Origin: Pseudomonadota bacterium
GTDB lineage: Bacteria > Pseudomonadota > Alphaproteobacteria > UBA1280 > RI-95
Direction: 5' to 3'
NCBI GenBank assembly: GCA_016125375.1
Contig: WGLU01000003.1
Span: forward strand, 1 to 36,953
DNA length: 36,953 bases
Position numbers and translations under genes: made by a program. A model generated the notes under the pieces. That model was given only the letters and a program-made list of their open reading frames with translations. It was not told the DNA's origin and searched no databases. Shown here in pieces: positions 30,597-36,953 of the stretch. Every line of letters starts with the position of its first letter. Position 1 is the first letter of the stretch.

Positions 30597-32336
30597 TTAC
30601 TCCCCGGCCTGAACCTTGTACAGTCCAGCGTAGATGCCGCCCTGTGCCATCAGCTCGGTGTGTGTACCGGTTTCGGCGATGCGGCCTTCCTGCATCACGA
30701 TAATACGGTCAGCGCCTACGACAGTAGACAGGCGGTGCGCGACAACCAGTGTTGTGCGGCCTTTCATCAGGCGCTCCAGTGCGGCTTGTACTTGTTGCTC
30801 CGATTGGGTGTCCAGCGCACTGGTGGCTTCGTCCAGCAACAGGATAGGTGCGTTTTTCAGCAACGCGCGGGCAATGGCGATGCGCTGGCGCTGGCCGCCG
30901 GAAAGGTTGGTCCCCGCCTCGCTTACCGGAGTGTCGTAGCCGTGTTCCAGCTTGCCGATAAAGTCGTGGGCGGCTGCGTCCTTCGCGGCGGCAATGACCT
31001 GCTCGCGGGTGGCGTTTGGGTTGCCGTAGGCAATGTTGTTGTAAATGGTGTCGGTGAACAGCGCCACCTCCTGCGTGACCAGCGCAATATGGCTGCGCAG
31101 GCTGGCCAGCGTCACGTCGCGGATGTTCTGACCATCAATAGCAATGGTGCCTCTGATGGGGTCAAAAAAGCGCGGTATAAGGTTGAGGAGGGTGGATTTG
31201 CCCGCGCCTGAGGGGCCTACAACCGCCACTGTTTCACCCGGTTTAATCGCCAGCGTGGTAGGGTGCAGGGCATGGGTGCCGTCACCGTAGGCAAAGCTGA
31301 CCGCATCAAACTGGATGGCGCCTTTTTTGACGGCAAGGGTATGGGTGCCGCTATCGACAACGGTCGGCGGAGTATCCATCAGGGTAAAGGCGCGCTCGGC
31401 GGCGGCCATACCGTCCTGCAGGACGGTGTTGATGTTACTGAGCCCTTTGAGCGGGCGGTAAATCAGCAGCAAGCTGACCAAAAATGACATGAACGCACCG
31501 GCGGTCAGGCTACCGCCGCGCACCTGAAGACCGGCGTAAACGATGACGACTGACAGAGAAACGGCACCCATGACTTCCACCAGCGGGGAGGAGATGGAGC
31601 GCACCCGCGCGGCCTTCATCATCAGCTTGAAGACCTGCCGGATGTTCTGCTCGGAGCGTGTAATCTCGCGCTCTTCCATCGTGTAGGTTTTGACCTGCCG
31701 GTTGTAGGCAAAGGTTTCGTTCAGCATTTGCGCCAGTTCGCCAGCGGCTTCCTGCGTGCCGGCAGAATATTTGCGCATCCGCTTACCGATTTTAACAATC
31801 GGCAGAATCACCATCGGGAAAACTGTCATGGAGAGCAACGCCAGCTTCCAGTCCTTGTCGAACAGGTTGACGGTCAGGCCCACAATCATGGTGGCGTCGC
31901 GCATGCTGCCGGTTATTGCCTGAGAGAAGGCGGAACGCAGGCGGTGCAGGTCGAACAGGAAGCGCGCGCTAAGGCCCGCTGTCGTGTGCTGCTGGAAGAA
32001 TCCAAGATCTTGATAAATAACGTGTTTATAGAGGTCACGCTGAAGGCTGGCAACAATGTCCTGGCCGATGTATTCCATCAGCACGTTCTGCCCGTACTCG
32101 GCAACGCCTTTGACGAGGTATACGGCGATGATAATGACGGGCAGGGTATACAGCAGCGGGCTGTCGGTATTGCTGAGCACATCGTCCACCAGCGGCATCA
32201 CAAGGTGGGCAAAAAACGCCGTGCTGCCTGCCACAATCAGCATACATACCACAGCAAAGCCCAAGCGGCCCACATGGGGCCGCAAGTAGCTTTTTGCCAG
32301 TCGCCTGAACAGGTCTATGCTGCGGGTTTCGGTCAC
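30597..32336 (-). CDS. msbA: Lipid A flippase MsbA (ABC exporter)
   Basis: The product flips core-lipid A across the inner membrane. The 579-aa half-transporter starts with six membrane helices. The ATPase domain has Walker A GPSGAGKST, the signature LSGGQRQRIAIARAL, Walker B ILLLDEATSALD and the H-loop VAHRLST. All motifs are intact, and the length equals E. coli MsbA. The start is a GTG at 32336, because no ATG precedes the conserved DLFRRLAKSYLRPH region. The first internal Met lies within the membrane part. It begins 13 nt after the 118-aa gene and is followed at once by the DUF374 acyltransferase. Substrate is assigned from operon context. Confidence 0.92.
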   Translation of the reverse strand: MTETRSIDLFRRLAKSYLRPHVGRLGFAVVCMLIVAGSTAFFAHLVMPLVDDVLSNTDSPLLYTLPVIIIAVYLVKGVAEYGQNVLMEYIGQDIVASLQRDLYKHVIYQDLGFFQQHTTAGLSARFLFDLHRLRSAFSQAITGSMRDATMIVGLTVNLFDKDWKLALLSMTVFPMVILPIVKIGKRMRKYSAGTQEAAGELAQMLNETFAYNRQVKTYTMEEREITRSEQNIRQVFKLMMKAARVRSISSPLVEVMGAVSLSVVIVYAGLQVRGGSLTAGAFMSFLVSLLLIYRPLKGLSNINTVLQDGMAAAERAFTLMDTPPTVVDSGTHTLAVKKGAIQFDAVSFAYGDGTHALHPTTLAIKPGETVAVVGPSGAGKSTLLNLIPRFFDPIRGTIAIDGQNIRDVTLASLRSHIALVTQEVALFTDTIYNNIAYGNPNATREQVIAAAKDAAAHDFIGKLEHGYDTPVSEAGTNLSGGQRQRIAIARALLKNAPILLLDEATSALDTQSEQQVQAALERLMKGRTTLVVAHRLSTVVGADRIIVMQEGRIAETGTHTELMAQGGIYAGLYKVQAGE

Positions 32337-32349
32337 GTTATCCGTGCCC

Positions 32350-32706
32350 TTACTTTTGCCCGATTGGCTCTTCGATTTTCAGGAACTCTTCCCAGTGGTG
32401 GAGGAGGGTATTGTCGGTGCGTACCGCCATCAGCAGATTCAGCAGACCTTCGTAGCTGAGGGTAATCAGGCTTTCTTCAGGACAATCAATAACGTCCATG
32501 CCGTCAATGGTAACCTTAAACACAGGGGCACCGGTAACGGGGCTAAAGCCTTTCTGGAACGCAGCCAGGCTCTCGCGCACGTTTTTACGAACGTTTTCTA
32601 CCGAGCCGTAGTGCTCGCGCAGTTTGCGCAGCTTTTCCTTGTCCTCTTTCAGGAAGTACTCTTCTTCCCGGACACGTTTCATTTCATCCCACGAGGAAGT
32701 GCTCAT
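32350..32706 (-). CDS. Unknown 118-aa charged protein heading the lipid A operon
   Basis: The soluble product has no signal peptide or membrane segment. The N-terminal half is a long charged helix (EEEYFLKEDKEKLRKLREHY). The C-terminal half is beta-rich (APVFKVTIDGMDVIDCPEE) and then helical (LSYEGLLNLLMAVRTDNTLL), ending KIEEPIGQK. AAAGGA 7 nt before the ATG supports the start. I recognise no family. The 13-nt spacing to msbA and the lack of a terminator make co-transcription very likely, so a link to lipopolysaccharide assembly or its control is suggested by position alone. Confidence 0.8.
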   Translation of the reverse strand: MSTSSWDEMKRVREEEYFLKEDKEKLRKLREHYGSVENVRKNVRESLAAFQKGFSPVTGAPVFKVTIDGMDVIDCPEESLITLSYEGLLNLLMAVRTDNTLLHHWEEFLKIEEPIGQK

Positions 32707-32747
32707 TCATTCATCCTTTCAACAAAACAGGCACAATTCTGCGCAAA

Positions 32748-32756
32748 GATATAGCA
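32748..32756 (-). promoter_or_regulatory. Candidate extended -10 of the lipid A operon
   Basis: The minus strand has TGC followed by TATATC, an extended -10 type element 42 nt before the ATG at 32706. No -35 with normal spacing is clear. It lies in the 143-nt divergent gap that also serves the PAP2 operon. Confidence 0.3.
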
Positions 32757-32805
32757 TAACTTTGGCCTGTCCACACAACACTAAAAGCATATTCTGCCAT
32801 GTTTG

Positions 32806-32828
32806 ACGGTGTTTGTGTAAAACACCGT
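32806..32828. promoter_or_regulatory. Perfect 9-bp inverted repeat upstream of the PAP2 operon
   Basis: ACGGTGTTT and AAACACCGT are separated by 5 nt and end 21 nt before the PAP2 start codon. No T-tract follows. It could be an operator or a leader-mRNA hairpin controlling the surface-lipid operon. A TTGACG overlaps its left edge, but no matching -10 is visible. Confidence 0.5.
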
Positions 32829-32849
32829 GCCTGTGGTACAACGGTGACG

Positions 32850-33455
32850 ATGAAAAACTGGATTTTCCCGCTCCTGCTGACCTGTACCGGCCTTGTTGCC
32901 GGCACGTTGCTGTATATGGGGAGTGCGGATGTTATGGCGCAAGCTTTTATCACAGATTATCAGCATCCCGCATGGTCGTGGCTGACTCTGCTGGGGGATG
33001 GCACCGTGCAGGTGCTGGGTTGTATCGGTATGGGTATTTTTACCTACTTGCGCGGCCAGTATGCCTTGTCACGGGCCTGGTACTGGGCTGCGCCGCTGTC
33101 CCTTGTGGCAGGAGTCGCAGGGCAGGTGGTGAAATGGTTCTTTGGTCGCCCGCGTCCCAAACTTTCACCCGAGCTGTATGATTTTCAGTGGTTTGAAACA
33201 ACGGCGAAACTGCACAGCTTCCCGTCAGGTCATACATTAACCAGCTTTGCCATTGTTGCCATGGTTGCGGCGTTTTATCCCAAGGGGAGGTGGGTTCTGC
33301 TTGTTCTTGCGGGTCTGGCGGGCCTGTCGCGCATCTTTGTTGGTGCCCACTGGCCGGGGGATGTGGTTTGCGGCGCATTTTTGGGTTATGCTTTGGGGCA
33401 CGTGCTCGCACGGCTTAAAAAACTGTCCACTTACAAGGATTTGACCGAACAATGA
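32850..33455 (+). CDS. PAP2-family membrane phosphatase
   Basis: The frame opens earlier, but the ATG at 32850 starts a proper membrane protein of 201 aa. The three PAP2 signatures are KWFFGRPRP (95-103), PSGHT with His128, and SRIFVGAHWPGDV with Arg161, His167 and Asp171. All catalytic residues are intact. About five to six membrane helices place the active site on the periplasmic side. Family members dephosphorylate undecaprenyl diphosphate, lipid A phosphates or phosphatidic acids. It is the first gene of an operon with two lipid-linked sugar transferases, overlapping the ArnT-like gene by four bases. Carrier recycling or lipid A dephosphorylation are therefore the likely roles. Confidence 0.92.
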   Translation: MKNWIFPLLLTCTGLVAGTLLYMGSADVMAQAFITDYQHPAWSWLTLLGDGTVQVLGCIGMGIFTYLRGQYALSRAWYWAAPLSLVAGVAGQVVKWFFGRPRPKLSPELYDFQWFETTAKLHSFPSGHTLTSFAIVAMVAAFYPKGRWVLLVLAGLAGLSRIFVGAHWPGDVVCGAFLGYALGHVLARLKKLSTYKDLTEQ

Positions 33456-35221
33456 GTTTTATTGAAACCCGTCTTGGCGCCAAGGTGCCGCAACCGGCAC
33501 AGGTGAAAAAGCAAAGTTTCTGGACGGGGATGAGCATGACGTTCGTGCTCCTCATTGCGGGTGTTATTTCGCTTTTTGTTGTCGGGCTGGGGAACACCGG
33601 CCTGTTTGATGTGGACGAGGCTATTTTTGCACAGGCCAGTGTGGAGATGATGGACAGTGGCGACTATGTAACCCCCACCTATAACGGGGAGCCACGCTAC
33701 CACAAGCCGCCCCTGATTTACTGGTTGCAGGCATTCAGTATGAGCATCTTCGGCATCGGTGCACTGGGCGCGCGGTTGCCGTCCGCCATTTGCGGTATTG
33801 TGACCGTTTTCATGTTCTACAACGTTGTCTCGCAGCTGAGCAGAAGTAACCGTTACGCCCTGATAGGTGCGTCCGTTCTGGGGTTCAACCTGTCATTCCT
33901 GATGGTGGCGCGGGCTGCCATTGCCGATATGGTGCTGAACATGTTCATGTTAGCCCTGACGTTGATGCTGGTCGGTAATGTGCTGACCTACCGGCGGCAT
34001 GCCTTTCCCCTCATTATTGCCGGTTTTGTCATGGGGTTGGGCCTGCTGGCCAAGGGACCTATTGCTGCTGTTGTGCCGGGCGTCATTGTGCTGATGGTCG
34101 TGCTGCTGCGCCCTCAGGTCGGATACAACTTCCGCTGCGCTGATCCTTTTGTGATTGTACCTGCCGCGTTTCTGGGGCTGATTCCCTGGGCGGTTCACCT
34201 GACAAAGGAAAAGGGGTTCGACTTCCTGCGCGAGTTCATCATGGTGCATAACATTGGACGCTATACCGAAACCATGGGTAACCATAGTGGTCACTGGCAC
34301 TACTATCTGGTGGTGCTGCTTATCGGATTCTTCCCGTGGGTCCTGTTTTTGCCGAGCGCTGTTACAGGCCGGTTGAGTACCTTCTGGAAGGACTTGCGTG
34401 GTGATAGTCCGCGGGATGCACTTCCGGTTATTGGCTTTTTGTGGATGGTTTTCGTGCTGGTGTTGTTCAGCTTCTCGGCGACGAAACTGCCGCACTACGT
34501 GCTCTTTGCCTTGCCGGGGGCTGCATTGCTGGTTGCTGACCGTCTGGACAAGCTGGCAGAAAAACCGTTGCTCGGGGTGAACTGGCTGTGGATGTGGCCA
34601 TACATGATGGCTTTTGCCCTGCTGTTCCTGCTACTGCCCTATCTGCCGGAGTTTGCGCTCCGCCGTGGTGACCTGTACATGGCCGTCGAGCCTTGGCTGG
34701 CGGCGCATGGCTGGACAGTACCTGCAATCACCGACGCACAGGTTCTGGTCGTGTTGCGTCAAAAAATCGACTGGGGTGTCGCGCCGGCCATGATTGGTGC
34801 CATCATGCTGATTGGCTTTAGTATGTCCATGATCATGATGACGCGCGGGATGCGCCAGGGGGCCATGGTCATGGCTGTGACAATGTGGATGAGCCTGATG
34901 CTGACAGTCATGGGCGTGGTCCCCACCGTTTATGCCTACATGCAGGAACCGCTGGCACGTATTGCGCAGGAAATTAAACAGGTTTATAACCCGGACACGG
35001 ACAAGGTTGTGTTTTACAGCCTGCACCAGCCAAGTGTGCGCTTTATCAGCGGCGTACCTTTTGTGCCTAAGGACAGCGCGGCATCTGCTGTGGATGTAAA
35101 AGCCAAGCGGCTGATGGTTGTCCTTGAGGAGGAGAAGCTCGACAGTCTGAATGCCCAGCTTGGTATGGGCAGCAAACGGGAATGCTTTGGCGGATATTGT
35201 TTGGTTAAAATTGGATTCTAG
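33452..35221 (+). CDS. ArnT-like lipid-linked glycosyltransferase
   Basis: The 589-aa membrane protein has about twelve helices and belongs to the PMT/ArnT superfamily (GT83-like). The first periplasmic loop has GLFDVDEAIFAQASVEM, with the acidic pair needed for catalysis, and then YHKPPLIYWLQ. The pattern GARLPSAICG, LLAKGPIAAVVPG and SFSATKLPHYVLFALPGAAL is characteristic. Such enzymes take a sugar from undecaprenyl phosphate and attach it to lipid A or another acceptor on the periplasmic face. The C-terminal soluble part (about 500-589) is variable. It overlaps the PAP2 gene by four bases and precedes an ArnC-like gene by 5 nt. The sugar is unknown. Confidence 0.88.
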   Translation: MSFIETRLGAKVPQPAQVKKQSFWTGMSMTFVLLIAGVISLFVVGLGNTGLFDVDEAIFAQASVEMMDSGDYVTPTYNGEPRYHKPPLIYWLQAFSMSIFGIGALGARLPSAICGIVTVFMFYNVVSQLSRSNRYALIGASVLGFNLSFLMVARAAIADMVLNMFMLALTLMLVGNVLTYRRHAFPLIIAGFVMGLGLLAKGPIAAVVPGVIVLMVVLLRPQVGYNFRCADPFVIVPAAFLGLIPWAVHLTKEKGFDFLREFIMVHNIGRYTETMGNHSGHWHYYLVVLLIGFFPWVLFLPSAVTGRLSTFWKDLRGDSPRDALPVIGFLWMVFVLVLFSFSATKLPHYVLFALPGAALLVADRLDKLAEKPLLGVNWLWMWPYMMAFALLFLLLPYLPEFALRRGDLYMAVEPWLAAHGWTVPAITDAQVLVVLRQKIDWGVAPAMIGAIMLIGFSMSMIMMTRGMRQGAMVMAVTMWMSLMLTVMGVVPTVYAYMQEPLARIAQEIKQVYNPDTDKVVFYSLHQPSVRFISGVPFVPKDSAASAVDVKAKRLMVVLEEEKLDSLNAQLGMGSKRECFGGYCLVKIGF

Positions 35222-35226
35222 AAAAC

Positions 35227-36231
35227 ATGGCGACAACAAAAAAAGCACCGGCTAAAAAGGCAGCGCCCAAGGCGGCTGTAACTGGTAAAATCGACGTATC
35301 CGTTATTGTGCCGTTGTATAACGAGGAAGAGTCGGTCCCCCACTTGCTCAAACGTATTGCCGATGTGATGCGCAAACACAAATGGACGTGGGAGCTGATT
35401 TGTGTGGATGACGGCTCCAAAGACACCACCGCACAGGTGCTGGACAAATCCCGTAAGGACTACCCCGAGCTGGTGCCGGTTTATTTCCGCCGCAACTACG
35501 GCCAGACAGCCGCCATGCAGGCCGGACTCGACCATGCCCGCGGGGACGTGATGGTGACCATGGATGGTGACCTGCAGAACGACCCGAACGATATTCCACG
35601 CCTGATGGAGCGCATCAAACATGTGGATGTGGTTTCCGGCTGGCGGAAGGACCGCAAGGACAATACATTCATGCGGACTATCCCTTCGCGGATTGCCAAC
35701 CGTCTGATTTCGTCGGTGACAGGGGTGGAGCTGCACGATTACGGGTGTTCGCTTAAGGCCTACCGCCGCGAGGTTATCGAGAACGTGCGCCTGTACGGTG
35801 AACTGCACCGGTTCATTCCGGCGCTGGTATCGCAATACGGTGCCACGATTGAAGAGATGGTGGTTACCCACCATGCCCGCGAGCATGGTGTGTCCAAATA
35901 CGGTATCAGCCGCACGTTCCGGGTGATTCTGGACCTGCTGGCCGTTAAGTTTTTCCTCAAGTACCTGCACCGTCCCATGCACGCTTTCGGTATGGTCGGC
36001 CTGTCGTGCCTGACGCCGGGTGTGCTGATTTGCCTGTACCTGACTTTGTTGAAGATTTTCACCGGAGCGGAAATCGGCTCCCGTCCGCTGCTGATGATGG
36101 GCGTCATGCTGATTCTGATAGGGGTGCAGCTGTTGGGAATGGGGATTCTGGGCGAGCTCTTGGTCCGTATCTACCATGAACCTCTGGGGCGCAAGCAATA
36201 CATCCTGCGCGATGGCCCCAAACGCCGCTGA
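35227..36231 (+). CDS. ArnC-like polyprenyl-phosphate glycosyltransferase (GT2)
   Basis: The 334-aa protein has a GT2 domain (VSVIVPLYNEEESVPHLL, ICVDDGSKDTT, RRNYGQTAAMQAGLDHA and the metal-binding TMDGDLQNDP). Two C-terminal membrane helices end in GMGILGELLVRIYHE. The DYGCSLKAYRREV and HHAREHGVSKYG segments match ArnC and related dolichol/undecaprenyl-phosphate transferases. The product loads a nucleotide sugar onto the lipid carrier at the cytosolic face for the ArnT-like partner upstream. The first 20 residues (ATTKKAPAKKAAPKAAV) form a Lys/Ala-rich tail not usual in this family. No arnA or arnB gene is present, so 4-amino-arabinose itself is not implied. It overlaps the next gene by one base. 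Confidence 0.92.
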   Translation: MATTKKAPAKKAAPKAAVTGKIDVSVIVPLYNEEESVPHLLKRIADVMRKHKWTWELICVDDGSKDTTAQVLDKSRKDYPELVPVYFRRNYGQTAAMQAGLDHARGDVMVTMDGDLQNDPNDIPRLMERIKHVDVVSGWRKDRKDNTFMRTIPSRIANRLISSVTGVELHDYGCSLKAYRREVIENVRLYGELHRFIPALVSQYGATIEEMVVTHHAREHGVSKYGISRTFRVILDLLAVKFFLKYLHRPMHAFGMVGLSCLTPGVLICLYLTLLKIFTGAEIGSRPLLMMGVMLILIGVQLLGMGILGELLVRIYHEPLGRKQYILRDGPKRR

Positions 36232-36953
36232 TGCTTAAACTCCTGCTCAAACTTGCGGTAACTGCCGGCCTGTTCTGGTGGCTTTTGTCGCAGGTTGACA
36301 GTGCGTCGCTCCGCACATTGCTGGCACAGGCCCAGGCGGGCTACCTGCTGCTGGCGGTTGCCATTTACAGCACGGGTGTTGTGGTGTCCGGCTGGCGGTG
36401 GCAGGCTGTTGCGCGTGCCCTGCGGCTCCGGCTTTCGCTCGCATTCTTTGTCCGCAAATACTATGAGGGTATGTGGTTCTCGCAGGCGTTGCCGAGCGGT
36501 ATCGGAGGCGATGTTGTGAAGGCTTATGCACTGACCAAAGCCTCGGGTAAAGCAAAACCGGCGGTGATGAGTGTGCTGTTGGAGCGTGCCTCCGGTCTTG
36601 GGGTTCTGGTGGGTTTGCTGGCGCTCAGTATGCCGCTTTTGTGGCAGTTCTTTCCCGGGCATCCTGTTTTCTGGCTGCTGCTTTTGTTGACGGGTTGCGG
36701 CCTTGCGGCTGTTCCTGTGCTCATGTTTGCTGTCCGGTGGGAAGGGTTGTATACCCGTAAGGCAACGCGGTTCTTCTGGCGCCTGTCGCGGGATGTCAAC
36801 CGCGTCTTTTTTGCCTCGTGGGGACGGTTGTTGGTGCAGGCCGGCAGTTCCCTGTATGTGCAATTGGCCAGTATCGGGGCTTTCTGGTGTGTGGCGCAGG
36901 CGCTCGGCCAGCAAGTCGACTTTATGGTGTGCGTTGCTCTGTGCCCGCCGCTG
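36231..36953 (+). CDS. Flippase-like membrane protein (LPG-synthase TM / AglD type), 3' end outside window
   Basis: The window holds the first 241 residues. The N-terminus (LKLLLKLAVTAGLFWWLLSQVD) and the motifs SGWRWQAVARAL, FFVRKYYEGMWFSQALPSGIGGDVVKAYAL and SVLLERASGLGVL are characteristic of the UPF0104/lysylphosphatidylglycerol-synthase transmembrane family. Its members include the flippase part of MprF. About six membrane helices are visible. The start ATG overlaps the TGA of the GT2 gene, so it belongs to the same operon. Moving the polyprenyl-linked sugar or a modified lipid across the membrane is the likely task, by context only. The aminoacyl-transfer domain of MprF cannot be assessed here. 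Confidence 0.85.
   Translation, partial: MLKLLLKLAVTAGLFWWLLSQVDSASLRTLLAQAQAGYLLLAVAIYSTGVVVSGWRWQAVARALRLRLSLAFFVRKYYEGMWFSQALPSGIGGDVVKAYALTKASGKAKPAVMSVLLERASGLGVLVGLLALSMPLLWQFFPGHPVFWLLLLLTGCGLAAVPVLMFAVRWEGLYTRKATRFFWRLSRDVNRVFFASWGRLLVQAGSSLYVQLASIGAFWCVAQALGQQVDFMVCVALCPPL

Overview
The window looks like chromosomal DNA of a Gram-negative bacterium with lipid A, most probably an alphaproteobacterium. The signs are the order ribF-ileS-lspA followed by a BamF/DUF3035-type lipoprotein and M16 peptidases, a lipid A operon (msbA, a DUF374 acyltransferase, waaA, lpxK, an LpxL-type acyltransferase), DsbB, and many exported proteins. A Micavibrio-like or Rhodospirillales-like bacterium would fit, but the sequence alone does not prove this. 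I see no insertion sequence, CRISPR array, origin or clear prophage.

Region 1 (1-3064). A two-gene minus-strand unit encodes an exported lysozyme-like protein carrying an RNNNPGNI motif (cut by the window edge) and a small exported protein. Next come a 134-aa unknown, dsbB, and a MazG-like NTP pyrophosphohydrolase. Region 2 (3074-7431, minus). A secreted unknown, a prolyl aminopeptidase, a small lipoprotein, an Hsp33 homologue that has lost all four zinc/redox cysteines, and a short exported protein. That last protein is the truncated paralogue of the next two genes.

Region 3 (7525-11502, plus). Two large exported paralogues (647 and 661 aa), not recognised as a named family. Each has an N-terminal domain shared with the divergent short gene and a C-terminal alpha/beta-hydrolase-like domain. 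One copy keeps a GxSxG nucleophile elbow and the other has Gly there. This three-gene locus is the best candidate for an undescribed system. Region 4 (11516-15903, minus). A repeat-rich Cys-containing surface protein, corA, an MscS channel, tRNA-Leu(CAA) and a polytopic membrane protein with a strong terminator.

Region 5 (16093-26794, plus). One tightly packed run of ten genes, most of them overlapping or nearly touching: a RibF that stops after the FAD-synthetase domain, ileS, lspA, a BamF-like lipoprotein, an active-type M16 peptidase, a DMT-family transporter, an inactive-type M16 partner, xseA, an M23 peptidase and a small membrane protein. Most products act in protein export or the envelope. 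Region 6 (26795-32706, minus). The lipid A/Kdo operon, led by a 118-aa unknown. Region 7 (32850-end, plus). A divergent operon of a PAP2 phosphatase, an ArnT-like transferase, an ArnC-like polyprenyl-phosphate glycosyltransferase and a flippase-like membrane protein (cut by the window edge). It probably adds a sugar to lipid A or another surface lipid.
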